Shown here one piece after another: positions 34,506 to 43,950 of a DNA stretch of 64,000 nt. Position numbers and translations under genes: made by a program. Position 1 is the first letter of the stretch. Each line of letters opens with the position of its first letter. The stretch covers positions 2,914,001-2,978,000 of the forward strand of contig NZ_CP019285.1 of assembly GCF_000226975.2 (NCBI RefSeq), read 5' to 3'. The notes beneath the pieces are model-generated. The model was not told the DNA's origin and did no database searches. It saw only the letters and a list, made by a program, of their open reading frames with translations. The stretch is from Halobiforma lacisalsi AJ5. GTDB lineage: Archaea > Halobacteriota > Halobacteria > Halobacteriales > Natrialbaceae.

Positions 34506-35882
34506 TCACTCATATTCTTGAATTAGAAGTTTCTTCTTTCCTGACTCAGTTAAATCTATACTTTCCACGAAATTTATTTCAATATTGAAATCCTCGCCAA
34601 GCTTTCCTTGTAAATCATCAATAATTTCATCAGGATCTACGGCAGTTGAATCACTGTGTGGTTCAATCCTAATGGTGATTTCGCCAGGATTTTCCTGATA
34701 GAACTGGATCGAGCTCACTCCATCAAGAGTACTTCCATGCATTGTATAATAGATAGTATGTATTGGCACCTCGTTTGATTCGTCAATGAAGATAGTTCTT
34801 TCTTTCTCCTCTCGTCCTTGGAGGGATTCCACGGTTCGATACTCACGTCCGCAAGGGCAGTCTCCAACTGATCCTTTGATTGCATAGTCCCCTGTTCGAT
34901 ATCGAATGAATGGCATTGACTTATTCAAGAATCCTGTAGCAACGATTTCTCCTCGTTCTCCGATCGAGACCTCTTGTCCATCATCATCCAAAATTTCTGT
35001 AACCCCATACTGTGGATAAAAGTGGTAGTCATTTGAGTACTCACATTCTGCGGCAAGTGCGACTTTCTCAGATTGTCCATAGTGCGAAAACAATCTTGTA
35101 TTGAACGTATCTTCAATTATCTCGCGCTGTGTTTGATAGACATTTTCAGATGCTGCCAAGACAGCAGTAATATTTGGCAGGTGTTTTGAATTATCTTGAG
35201 ATAATTTTGCGAACTTAGTGATTGCAGAGGGATATCCATGAATGTAGTCAGGATTTATATTTTGGATTTTTTGTATATAGTGATCTATGGTGTTTGAATT
35301 CAAATGGAAAGGGGAAAACTCATAAGTATTATATATTGGATTATATTCCCAATATTTTTCTCTATCGGTGTTTTCATAATTGTTTCCTTTGAAAGTGATC
35401 ATCTGGTCTCCAGGAGAGTATCCTACTCGTCGCCATCCATGCATAATGAACGCCCATTCGGCGCCGTATGCGGAATCATCCAAAAGAAATGAAAAGGGTT
35501 TACCTGAGGTACCTCCTGTAGTTACGTTATGCGTGCTTTTCGGATTAAGTGATTCGGACTTAAATTCATATTTATTTTCCCTGAGTAAGTCTTTGTCTAC
35601 AATCGGAAATTCTTTGAGATTTAGAAAGGGATCATCATGAGATAATTCGATATTATGGTAATAGGGCACGTTCTCTACTGCATGTTGAAGTAGATCTTGG
35701 AGTTGCTCTCGTTGATATGCATTTAATTGTTCATGAGACCACATTTCTGACTGATCCAAGAACGAATATGTATCAGAAAAATTACTCCCTCCGAGACGAT
35801 ACTTAATAGGTATATATTCAATTGGCTTTCGAAAGATCTCTGGGGTACGACGATAGAGTGTCCGAATATGATTGAGTGTCAT
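34506..35882 (-). CDS. CapK/PaaK-like AMP-forming ligase
   Basis: 458 residues of the phenylacetate-CoA ligase/CapK family. The phosphate-binding loop TTGGTSGKPFSFLLDDS (about 118-134), YGQSEKVALAAEC (adenine-binding region) and PFIRYRTGDYA (ribose-binding D) are all present. A CPCGRE stretch follows, as in many CapK proteins. In capsule clusters such proteins are thought to activate an acyl or amino-acid decoration of the glycan. Substrate unknown. Its start codon abuts a 5-bp tandem repeat. Confidence 0.82.
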   Translation of the reverse strand: MTLNHIRTLYRRTPEIFRKPIEYIPIKYRLGGSNFSDTYSFLDQSEMWSHEQLNAYQREQLQDLLQHAVENVPYYHNIELSHDDPFLNLKEFPIVDKDLLRENKYEFKSESLNPKSTHNVTTGGTSGKPFSFLLDDSAYGAEWAFIMHGWRRVGYSPGDQMITFKGNNYENTDREKYWEYNPIYNTYEFSPFHLNSNTIDHYIQKIQNINPDYIHGYPSAITKFAKLSQDNSKHLPNITAVLAASENVYQTQREIIEDTFNTRLFSHYGQSEKVALAAECEYSNDYHFYPQYGVTEILDDDGQEVSIGERGEIVATGFLNKSMPFIRYRTGDYAIKGSVGDCPCGREYRTVESLQGREEKERTIFIDESNEVPIHTIYYTMHGSTLDGVSSIQFYQENPGEITIRIEPHSDSTAVDPDEIIDDLQGKLGEDFNIEINFVESIDLTESGKKKLLIQEYE

Positions 35883-35902
35883 ATTATATTATATTATATT
35901 AT
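35883..35902. repeat. 5-bp tandem repeat before the CapK-like gene
   Basis: About four copies of a TATAT-type unit (ATTAT register) lie immediately upstream of the start codon of the CapK-like gene, followed by more AT-only sequence. It coincides with where a TATA box or start region would be, so copy-number slippage could alter expression. Confidence 0.6.
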
Positions 35903-35923
35903 TTAATATTATTCCAACGTCTC

Positions 35924-38050
35924 TTATAATTCTCGATCAATTTCCGTCGGTGTGTCGGTCATCATCGAATCCTGGATCGCGAACGTCAAGAGCGAAGATT
36001 CAACGATATCTCGTATCGGAATAGGTGCCGATAATCCATTTTGAATCGCATCAGCAAACTTTTGAAATTCGGTTTCAAATCCTTTTGATTGACCTAACCC
36101 GAGACGACCAGTCTTGAAGTCATTAATTCTAAATGTCTCTCCCTGATGAAATATCTCAATAGACTCTTTTCCTTCTGATTCCTTGCCCAATGTTGTATAC
36201 GTGATCGTTCCAGTTGAACCGTCCTGGAACTTGATGATCGATTGTACGTTCTGCGGGGTTGGCGAATCATTAGGAATGTTTGGCCCGACAGCATACACTC
36301 GCTCAGGATCAGATCCCGAAAAGAATTGAAGAAGATCCACGAAGTGACATACTTCTCCGACGATACGGCCGCCTCCCTCTTCGGGATCGATCGTCCAGTG
36401 ATCAGATGGAACAGGCCCAGCATTGATACGGTATTGTGCCATGAAGGGTGCACTCCGACTCGAAAGCTGATCTTTGATTTTTCTCGCTGGTTCAGAAAAC
36501 CGTCGGTTATAGCCAACCATAAGCCGCCCACAGGATGCTTGCTCTGCGTCGACGACCGCTTGCAACTCTTCCCGATCCAGTGCTGGGGGTTTCTCGACGT
36601 GAACATCTTTCCCTGCTTCAAGCGCTTTGACGGCGATTTCCGCGTGAAGATTGTGCCGCGTCGCAACTACTACGAGATCGATTGACTCGTCTTCGATGAT
36701 TTCCTCATAGTCTGTTGTGACGTACTCGGCATCGTACTTCTCTCCGACTGTCTTTCCACTTATCCCCGTCGCTGAAGCAACTGCCGTGATGCTCAAATCA
36801 TCGATCTTCGAGATTGTTGGTAACAATGTACTGGTCGCAAAGTTCCCGGCTCCAATCATCCCGACCGATAGCTGCCCACTCATGGGGCGCTTTGAAACTG
36901 ATTCGAGATCGAGCCGTCGATTCTGTTTCCTATGCCGTGACTCGTATTTTAGCACGATACCAGTATAATCACCACCGTCTAGTATCAGGTCGTACGCTTC
37001 CAGTGCGTCGTTGAACGGGAAAGTGTGGGAGACAAGATTATCGAGATTGACCCTACCTTCCTCAAGGAGCCGGACGAACTCTGCCATATTTCGGTTTTCC
37101 GTCCACCGGACGTGTCCGATCGGATACTCGTGTCCTTTCTCCTCGTACTCCCGGTCATACCGGCCGGGGCCGTACGAGCGAGAGACGCGGAAATCCAGTT
37201 CCTTCTCGTAATACTGCTCTCTTGGAATGTCCATCCCCACGTCACCGACGACAGAAACCCGTCCCCTCTCTCGGACGATATCGCCGGCCATCTCTACTGG
37301 CTGAGCCGAATCCGTTGCCGCCGCGATGATCACGCCGTCGACACCTGGACCACCACTGAACGCTTCCGCCACCTGTTCCACATCGTCAACTCCGATTACG
37401 GCCCCTGTTGTGAGTTCCGTCGCTTCCTCGACCTTCGACGGATCGATATCGATTCCAAACACAGGATGACCATAGGCGGACAATAGCTGTGTTGTGAGTC
37501 GACCGACCAGACCGAGCCCGATCACCGCGATCTTCTCACCCGGCGTCGGGTCGAGCCGGCGAATCCCCTGCAGCGCGATCGCTCCAACCGTCGTGAAGGC
37601 CGCATCTCGGAGCTCAACCGAGTCGGGGACCTGGACACAGAGGTTCTCCGGGACGTGGTTGACCTCTGCGTGAGTCGCGTATTCAGCACCACCGCAGGCG
37701 ACGCGATCTCCGACCGAGAGACCCGTCACATCGTCGCCGACGTTGATCACCCGCCCGGAGCAACTGTAACCGAGAGGAAGGGGCTTGTCAAGGCGGGATT
37801 TCACCGATCGATACGTGGCCTGAAGTCCATCTCTTCTAGCCTTTTCAATAGCCTGTTTCACGAGGTCTGGACGTTCTTTGGCTTTTCCTAAGAGACTCTT
37901 TTTTGCCAGATCGATCAGCATCTGCTCGGTTCCGGCACTAACAAGTGAATACCGAGTGTCGACAAGAACTCCGTTCGAGGAGACACGCGGGTCTGGAACC
38001 TCGACAAGTTCCAACTCGCCGCTGTCAAAGTTCTGCTGGAGTTGCCGCAT
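35924..38050 (-). CDS. bi-domain oxidoreductase (MDR dehydrogenase + Gfo/Idh/MocA)
   Basis: 708 residues from ATG 38050 (MRQLQQNFDSGELELVEV). Residues 1-350 are a medium-chain, alcohol-dehydrogenase-like domain (GYSCSGRVINVGDDVTGLSV; IAVIGLGLVGRLTTQLLSAY). Residues 370-700 are a Gfo/Idh/MocA domain (VGMIGAGNFATSTLLP; VEKPPALDREEL, the conserved EKP). Such fusions occur in bacterial capsule and O-antigen clusters next to heparinase II/III-like proteins, exactly as here. The likely role is oxidation or epimerisation of a sugar precursor. Confidence 0.85.
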   Translation of the reverse strand: MRQLQQNFDSGELELVEVPDPRVSSNGVLVDTRYSLVSAGTEQMLIDLAKKSLLGKAKERPDLVKQAIEKARRDGLQATYRSVKSRLDKPLPLGYSCSGRVINVGDDVTGLSVGDRVACGGAEYATHAEVNHVPENLCVQVPDSVELRDAAFTTVGAIALQGIRRLDPTPGEKIAVIGLGLVGRLTTQLLSAYGHPVFGIDIDPSKVEEATELTTGAVIGVDDVEQVAEAFSGGPGVDGVIIAAATDSAQPVEMAGDIVRERGRVSVVGDVGMDIPREQYYEKELDFRVSRSYGPGRYDREYEEKGHEYPIGHVRWTENRNMAEFVRLLEEGRVNLDNLVSHTFPFNDALEAYDLILDGGDYTGIVLKYESRHRKQNRRLDLESVSKRPMSGQLSVGMIGAGNFATSTLLPTISKIDDLSITAVASATGISGKTVGEKYDAEYVTTDYEEIIEDESIDLVVVATRHNLHAEIAVKALEAGKDVHVEKPPALDREELQAVVDAEQASCGRLMVGYNRRFSEPARKIKDQLSSRSAPFMAQYRINAGPVPSDHWTIDPEEGGGRIVGEVCHFVDLLQFFSGSDPERVYAVGPNIPNDSPTPQNVQSIIKFQDGSTGTITYTTLGKESEGKESIEIFHQGETFRINDFKTGRLGLGQSKGFETEFQKFADAIQNGLSAPIPIRDIVESSLLTFAIQDSMMTDTPTEIDREL

Positions 38051-38140
38051 TATATCACCTCTTTCGTCTTCTGTGGTTTTTGTGTTATCATTTGTATATC
38101 GTACCAATTGAAAACCGTAATTCGAGTCCGGTCGAGATCA

Positions 38141-39907
38141 TCAGTCCAGTTCCGAAAGATGAACTCCATATGTTCCCGGGGTCTCTCGAGACACTACAAT
38201 CACCGGTCTAGACTGTGCCTCACCATATTCCGGATAGTACGGAGCTGTATCGATGTCGACTTCGGCGTAATCGAATATCTCTACTTCCACTATCGGTGTT
38301 CCGTTAGCATCTTCTATAGTAACACATTCGTTATTTTGGTCAAAATAGGTTTCACACTCGGGGTGAACGTGAAAACGACTTACAACCGGTCCCTCCTCGG
38401 AGTTGATCTGATCAGTAATACGCCATCGATCCGATTCTGATTCAATCTGCCGTTCATGTTCATACCTCGGTCGACCGATACCGCCAATTTCGTAAGCCAT
38501 TCGTAGGCGGTTATTCTTCTGATACTCTACTTCCGGACCGAAACTTCCCAACAACCAGAACGAAGATGCTAGTCGAACTGGCTCTGTGTCGCCGACCTGG
38601 ACCGTGTTATGACTCCGAACGCTTCGAGCACGTTGTCTACGGGGACCGGCCGCGTATTCGAACACACCCGTGTCCGTTAATACCCGCTTGCCGTCCACCC
38701 ACAGACAGACCTGTCCGGGATGAACGTGAGCATGCCCAGGAAGATGTGGAACCGTTATCTCATGCGCAGCGACGAGCAGGCGAGTGTCGTCATTTCCGAA
38801 CCAGTAAAATCCTGATTCTGGGAGTGATTTCTCGTGCGTCTGCTTATTGTGATCCAAACTGGCCTCAATTCCAACACTTTTCGCATATGCAAGACACGAC
38901 GAAAGGGGAAGTGCCTCCCCGAACACGGAATCGTTGAAAAGAGGTATCCGATCATCCGGCGGCTGAAGCCGTTCTAGGAACTCAATTCCGTCGTTTGCGG
39001 CACTCCGAATTTTCTCGGATCCGTCGCCAATTGACTCCAGCAGATCCACTGCCGTTAGGAACCGCTGGCAAACGATAAGGTGATACATCGGACTTCGTTC
39101 GATATGCCCACCGTCTTTGAAGAACTGGGTCTCGGCAGCCCGTTCGAAGATCCGACGCCCCTGCTTCCACAAGGTCGGCTCGTCGGCGTACACTCCGGCT
39201 ACAACGAGCGCAACGGCATTCTCAACGAGATGGTTCCCTCCCACTCCGTGTTCAACGTTGTCCGAGAGGAAGACTGCGTTCTTGTAAACGAATCGCCGGA
39301 TTTCCTTGCGAAATTCTTTGTCGAGATGCTCTGCGAACAAGGAATCGTACCGCGCCCAATTTAGGATGCGGAGACAGACCGAGTGAGGCATCCAGTATCG
39401 TCTTAAATACCGGGTGTCGGTGGCGATCGGATGGTCGCCTATCCAGTCATCGAGCCACGCCCGATGGACTGCAATATCGTCGTCAGAAATCTTTGAAGGA
39501 TCGTGAGACGACAACCAAACCGGCTCGAGATGCTCGAACCCCCAGCACTTGAGCTTCCAGTGAAGCGACTGCTCTAGCACTCTCGGCGCATCTACTGACA
39601 CGGCTTTCCCACCCTCAAACGATACCGTTTCGTTGAGGAACGTGATTTCCCCGCCGATAGCTACTTCTGCCTCCCTCGCGTACTCATCTCGCTTCTCAGC
39701 GGTGCTCTCCTGGAGACGAACGGTATTTTGACGAATCGGCTCAGTACGGGGCGTGAAATCCTTGGGAATCCGAGTTTCGTACCGAGCGTCGACATCTATC
39801 GGCAAGCGTGACAACACTGACGACTTGGCAGTACGAGTTATGATTCCAAACAACTGTCTCGGCTGTTTATTGAGTGCAGTCCCGAGGAGCGTTAAGTAAT
39901 CTGTCAT
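38141..39907 (-). CDS. heparinase II/III-like protein
   Basis: 588 residues. The first two thirds are an alpha/alpha toroid (RYLRRYWMPHSVCLRILNWA; NHLVENAVALVVAGVYADEP; DGGHIERSPMYHLIV) and the last third a beta sandwich (LPGHAHVHPGQVCLWVDGKR; DTGVFEYAAGPRRQRARSVR; SHNTVQVGD). The H-rich HAHVHPG and RxxxSHNTV stretches match the heparinase II/III C-terminal domain. Family members cleave uronate-containing polysaccharides; in biosynthetic clusters they may trim or edit the glycan. No signal peptide is evident, so its site of action is unclear. Confidence 0.85.
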   Translation of the reverse strand: MTDYLTLLGTALNKQPRQLFGIITRTAKSSVLSRLPIDVDARYETRIPKDFTPRTEPIRQNTVRLQESTAEKRDEYAREAEVAIGGEITFLNETVSFEGGKAVSVDAPRVLEQSLHWKLKCWGFEHLEPVWLSSHDPSKISDDDIAVHRAWLDDWIGDHPIATDTRYLRRYWMPHSVCLRILNWARYDSLFAEHLDKEFRKEIRRFVYKNAVFLSDNVEHGVGGNHLVENAVALVVAGVYADEPTLWKQGRRIFERAAETQFFKDGGHIERSPMYHLIVCQRFLTAVDLLESIGDGSEKIRSAANDGIEFLERLQPPDDRIPLFNDSVFGEALPLSSCLAYAKSVGIEASLDHNKQTHEKSLPESGFYWFGNDDTRLLVAAHEITVPHLPGHAHVHPGQVCLWVDGKRVLTDTGVFEYAAGPRRQRARSVRSHNTVQVGDTEPVRLASSFWLLGSFGPEVEYQKNNRLRMAYEIGGIGRPRYEHERQIESESDRWRITDQINSEEGPVVSRFHVHPECETYFDQNNECVTIEDANGTPIVEVEIFDYAEVDIDTAPYYPEYGEAQSRPVIVVSRETPGTYGVHLSELD

Positions 39908-39920
39908 CGTCTACTCGACC

Positions 39921-41183
39921 CTATACCTGATACACGTCGAATCCGGTCCTTTCCCATCGATCCCGATCCAACATAGCGCGAGTATCTATCATCACCTTTC
40001 CCTGCATTCGACTTGCGAAAGCCTCTGGAGAGAGCGCACCATAGTCAGGATGATCCGTCACGAGTACGGCAGCATCGGCCCCATCCAGACCCCCCTTGAT
40101 CGAGAATAGCTCGTACTCGACATCGTTGCCGTCGACGTACGGATCCGTCAACCGAACGTCGTCGACCCCCTTCTCACGCAACTGTTCGGCGATCACGAGT
40201 GACGGGGTTTCTCGAATATCCGACACGCCACCTTTATAAGCGACACCAAGTAGCGTCACCGTCGTCCCTTCCAGTTCACCGAGCGCTGCTTCCAGCAACT
40301 GTTCAATGAACCCGACCATCCCGTCGTTTACTGTTCGGGCAGTCTCGATCAACATCGGGACGTCGTTGCCGTGTGTCAAGAACAATGGATCAATCGGGAT
40401 ACAGTGTCCCCCGACGCCGGGACCAGGATGAAGAATGTCTACACGCGGGTGTTCGTTCGCGAGCGCGATCGATTCTCGCGAATCGATTCCGAATTCGTGG
40501 GATAGCTTTGCTACTTCATTTGCAAACGCGATATTGACATCCCGATAAGCGTTCTGGATGAGCTTGACAAACTCCGCAGTAGTAGCATTTGTCGTTCGGA
40601 TATCTCCCGAAACGAAGGAGTCATACAGCGCGACGAGCCGATCCGGAGACCGACCACCGACAGTACCAATTAGCCGATCATTCCCACGGAGCTCTGTCAG
40701 CGTATTCCCAGGTAACACAGTCTCTGGACTGTATCCTAGCAAAACATCCTCAGATGCCGATAACCCCGAACGTTCGATGACTTCTCGAAGTCGACCTGCT
40801 GTCGTCCCAGGTGGGACCGTCGAAGAGAGAACCACCGCGTCCCCCGGTTGCAGCAACTCTGCGACCGCCTCTCCCGCTGCCTCGACATACGAAAGATCGG
40901 TTCGATCGAGGTCCCGATCGTAGGGTGTCGGCACGCAAACCACGTGGAAATCCGCCGGCTCTGGATCACCAACTATCGATAGACCGTCATCGAGTGCGCG
41001 GCTGACAAAACGTTCGAGGTCTGGTTCCTCGAACGAGAATTGCTTGTACTCGAGCTTCTGTCGGTGATCTGGATCGGCGTCGAACCCGGCGACCTCGTAG
41101 CCGGAGTTCGCAAACATCGCCGCCGTTGGCAACCCGACATACCCGAGGCCATGGACACATATGGTTGGACCGTTGTCTGTCAT
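39921..41183 (-). CDS. wecC: UDP-N-acetyl-D-mannosamine dehydrogenase
   Basis: 420 residues of the UDP-sugar 6-dehydrogenase family: Rossmann motif CVHGLGYVGLPTAAMFANSG at the N-terminus, VSSTVPPGTT, NAYRDVNIAFANEVAKL, and the catalytic-cysteine motif GPGVGGHCIPIDP (about residue 250). It oxidises UDP-ManNAc to UDP-ManNAcA with NAD+. The adjacent UDP-GlcNAc 2-epimerase supplies the substrate, which supports ManNAcA over glucuronate. Ten bp separate them. Confidence 0.88.
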   Translation of the reverse strand: MTDNGPTICVHGLGYVGLPTAAMFANSGYEVAGFDADPDHRQKLEYKQFSFEEPDLERFVSRALDDGLSIVGDPEPADFHVVCVPTPYDRDLDRTDLSYVEAAGEAVAELLQPGDAVVLSSTVPPGTTAGRLREVIERSGLSASEDVLLGYSPETVLPGNTLTELRGNDRLIGTVGGRSPDRLVALYDSFVSGDIRTTNATTAEFVKLIQNAYRDVNIAFANEVAKLSHEFGIDSRESIALANEHPRVDILHPGPGVGGHCIPIDPLFLTHGNDVPMLIETARTVNDGMVGFIEQLLEAALGELEGTTVTLLGVAYKGGVSDIRETPSLVIAEQLREKGVDDVRLTDPYVDGNDVEYELFSIKGGLDGADAAVLVTDHPDYGALSPEAFASRMQGKVMIDTRAMLDRDRWERTGFDVYQV

Positions 41184-41192
41184 GTGTTTCGA

Positions 41193-42281
41193 TTACTCTC
41201 GGTCGTATTCGAGCGCGTCAAGAATTTGTTCAGCCGACGTTCCGTCCCCGAAGGGGTTCTCCCACTCGGATTCTACTGTGATCATCTCCCGAGTACCCTC
41301 AGCTATGTCGTCGGGTTCAACGCCGACGATTCGGTTCGCATCAACCTCGACAGTCTCTGGCCGCTCAGTGTTGTCTCGGAGCGTCACACAGGGCGTCTGT
41401 AGGATACAAGTTTCTTCTTGCACTCCGCCAGAGTCAGTAAAGACGATCGTCGCTTCGTCTTCCAATACGAGGAAATCGAGGAAGTCCTGTGGCTCCATGA
41501 TTCGGATCGCTTCCGGTACATCAATGTCAAACTCTGCGATCCGCTTCTTTGCCCGGGGGTGTATCGGATACACAACCGGAAGTTCCTGCTCCCGAGCTGC
41601 CTTCGCTACCCCCTCAAGCAGCGAAATAAATCTATCTCGGTTGTCGACGTTTTCGGCCCTGTGGGCCGTCAATAATCCAAACTCTTCTTCGACCCCTAAT
41701 TCCGATAGCACACAGCTCTGTTCATGGGCTATTTCGGCATTTTGCATTACAGCATCGACGATCGTGTTTCCGGTAACAGTAATCCAGTCGTCGGGTAAAC
41801 CTTCAGAAAGAAGCTGTTGTCGGGAAGTCTCTGTCGGTGGGAACAGGTAATCAGCGGAGTGGTCAGCCAACCGTCGGTTGATTTCCTCAGGCATTTCTCG
41901 GTCAAAGCTTCGGAGACCAGCCTCAACGTGACCAACTTCGATTCCCTCTATTTTCGTAGCCGCAATTGTTCCCGCTAGCACTGAGTTAGTATCGCCTTGC
42001 ACTAGCACGACGTCAGGTTGCTCTTCTTCCAGGACAGATTCAATCTCCACAATCATTTCCCCAGTCTGCTTTCCCTGGCTTCCCGACCCGACCGATAGAT
42101 TGTACTCCGGTGCTGGTAACTCCAGCTGTTCAAAAAACACCGAATCGAGTTCGTCGGAGTAGTGCTGTCCAGTATGGATAAGCGAGAACGGTACGTCCCG
42201 TTGTTGGCAGGCGCGAATGACCGGAGAGAGCTTAATGATCTCTGGTCTCGTACCCAGTATGAAGCTAAGATCAGATGACAT
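41193..42281 (-). CDS. wecB: UDP-N-acetylglucosamine 2-epimerase
   Basis: 362 residues from ATG 42281. The opening SDLSFILGTRPEIIKLSPVI, HVEAGLRSFDREMPEEINRR, and DSGGVQEETCILQTPCVTLR are the family landmarks of the non-hydrolysing epimerase (GT-B-like fold). It converts UDP-GlcNAc to UDP-ManNAc for the dehydrogenase downstream. Cytoplasmic. The pathway product, UDP-ManNAcA, would be a building block of the surface glycan. Confidence 0.9.
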   Translation of the reverse strand: MSSDLSFILGTRPEIIKLSPVIRACQQRDVPFSLIHTGQHYSDELDSVFFEQLELPAPEYNLSVGSGSQGKQTGEMIVEIESVLEEEQPDVVLVQGDTNSVLAGTIAATKIEGIEVGHVEAGLRSFDREMPEEINRRLADHSADYLFPPTETSRQQLLSEGLPDDWITVTGNTIVDAVMQNAEIAHEQSCVLSELGVEEEFGLLTAHRAENVDNRDRFISLLEGVAKAAREQELPVVYPIHPRAKKRIAEFDIDVPEAIRIMEPQDFLDFLVLEDEATIVFTDSGGVQEETCILQTPCVTLRDNTERPETVEVDANRIVGVEPDDIAEGTREMITVESEWENPFGDGTSAEQILDALEYDRE

Positions 42282-42361
42282 ATCTCTGAGCTTTCGTCGT
42301 GTCACTGGATCCGTTGATTGGACTTAAAAATTGGTATTCATTACGGCCAGGTCTTCTAGAG

Positions 42362-43558
42362 TCAACGGTCAACCGTTGCCAGATACTCTTCCGCAATTGT
42401 GTCCCAGTCGAAGTGTTTGACGACGTAGTCTCGTCCCGAAGCAGCGAATTCTTCCCTTACAGCGGGATTGTCCCTGAGCTGTTCCGCTGCTGCAGTCAAT
42501 TCCTCAGCGTTGCCAGGTTCCATAACAATCCCAGCTTCCCCCTCTGTGAGAATGCGTTCGGCCTCACCATGGACACCCAAGATTACGGGAAGGCTTGCTG
42601 CCATCGACTCCAACAATTTTGAGGGGATTACGGTCTCGAAGACCTCGCGAGGCTTCAAGTGGACAAGTGCAACGTCCGAATGCTCTAGTATCGCCGGAAC
42701 TTCCTCCTTCGGTCGGCGTCCCGTGAACACGACGTTCTCGAGGTTTCGAGCCTGGGACTCGAGTTCCTCACGTTCAGCACCGTCGCCAACGATCACGAAC
42801 TGAACGTTCTCCAGTTGTGGGGCTGCCTCTAGAACGACCGATAGTCCGTGGGCTCGTCCGATCGTACCGACGTACGAGATCGTAAATTCATCATCAAGTT
42901 CGTCGACTACCTGAGAATCCCTTTCTTCAGTCTGGTAGAAATCGAGATCGATTCCGTTCGGATGGTATGCAATTTTCGATCGGTCTACTCCGGTCTCAAC
43001 GATCGGGTCGATGAACGCCCGCGACACCACGACAAGGCGATCGGATCGGCGGTACAAGAACTCAACCGTGCGTTCCAACGTCCAAATGATAATCTCATTA
43101 TCGAAGTCACTGACGGCCAGAATCGACTCGGGCCACAGGTCACGAACCTCGAAGACGAACGTAGCTCGTTTGACACGGGCAATAATCCATGCTGATACCC
43201 CCGTAAGTGGTTGTGGAGACGTTGCAACCACAACTGTTGGCGAAGTATACCGTAGGCCGACAACTATCGAGAGAAGCATGAACCAGACAAACTTCAGGCT
43301 ACGTCGGATTAAATTCCCACTGGAGGACGTGATCGTCTTGGTGTAATAGACATCAACGTCACCTCGTTTTTCGTGGTGCAGCCAATCATTGTCATAGCCA
43401 TCGTAGATCTCTCCCTCTGGGTAATCCGGTGCAGACGTCAGGACCGTCACCGACGCCTCGTCTGACCACCGTCTGGTCAATTCGTCCCACCGAGTCTGAG
43501 AAGCGCCCGTTTCGGGCGGAAAGTACTGAGTCACGACGAGAATCGAGTCGTCAGTCAT
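42362..43558 (-). CDS. WbuB-like glycosyltransferase family 4
   Basis: 398 residues from ATG 43558 (MTDDSILVVTQYFPPETGAS). The opening with PETGAxQTR, the membrane-associated stretch ending SAWIIARVKRATFVFEVRDL, WPESI, and the donor site VFETVIPSKLLESMAASLPV are those of WbuB-type enzymes, which commonly transfer an N-acetylated 6-deoxy sugar to a lipid-linked acceptor. One hydrophobic segment (about 85-110) suggests membrane association. The upstream extension belongs to another gene read out of frame. Confidence 0.85.
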   Translation of the reverse strand: MTDDSILVVTQYFPPETGASQTRWDELTRRWSDEASVTVLTSAPDYPEGEIYDGYDNDWLHHEKRGDVDVYYTKTITSSSGNLIRRSLKFVWFMLLSIVVGLRYTSPTVVVATSPQPLTGVSAWIIARVKRATFVFEVRDLWPESILAVSDFDNEIIIWTLERTVEFLYRRSDRLVVVSRAFIDPIVETGVDRSKIAYHPNGIDLDFYQTEERDSQVVDELDDEFTISYVGTIGRAHGLSVVLEAAPQLENVQFVIVGDGAEREELESQARNLENVVFTGRRPKEEVPAILEHSDVALVHLKPREVFETVIPSKLLESMAASLPVILGVHGEAERILTEGEAGIVMEPGNAEELTAAAEQLRDNPAVREEFAASGRDYVVKHFDWDTIAEEYLATVDR

Positions 43559-43598
43559 TCCGTATATACGTAACCAGATCCAGACTACTTCGGTATTG

Positions 43599-43950
43599 TT
43601 ATTCTGAGGTTTGAAGAGACTGATATGAGGTAAATCGAATCTCGTCTGGATCCTCTGCGAGTAACGGTTCGAGTAGTTCGTCCTCCCACTCAAGCCATGG
43701 CTCCGGGTACTCTTTTTTTGCTTTTGGGTTACTGACTGGCCCCCATAGTGCTTCCCATGCTTCTCGGCTTTCATATTGCCAGACCGCTGTATACTGATCG
43801 ACACGTGCACCTTTGATACCACTCAGGAACCAATAGTCGTACAGACCAGGAAGATCAAATAAGTTCCGCGATTCCGCCTCGACTACTGCGGCCTCAAATT
43901 CCTCTGGGGAAACGTCTGGTGCGAGTTCGTACTCATATACTGACGATCAT
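43599..43950 (-). pseudogene. small gene with +1/-1 frameshift at its start
   Basis: Minus-strand frame 43946-43599 encodes about 112 residues (YEYELAPDVSPEEFEAAVVE; LFDLPGLYDYWFLSGIKGAR; VDQYTAVWQYESREAWEALW; ending IRFTSYQSLQTSE) but has no start codon. An ATG at 43950, overlapping the stop of the upstream sugar transferase gene by one base, reads MIVSI then stop; dropping one base would join it as MIVS-YEYELAP. The product looks like a small alpha/beta-barrel (Dabb/EthD-like) protein. Either a real frameshift or a sequence error. Confidence 0.6.

Noticed and set aside
43559-43822. N-terminal extension of the WbuB-like glycosyltransferase
   Set aside because: The extension lacks glycosyltransferase similarity and is the out-of-frame reading of the small frameshifted gene.
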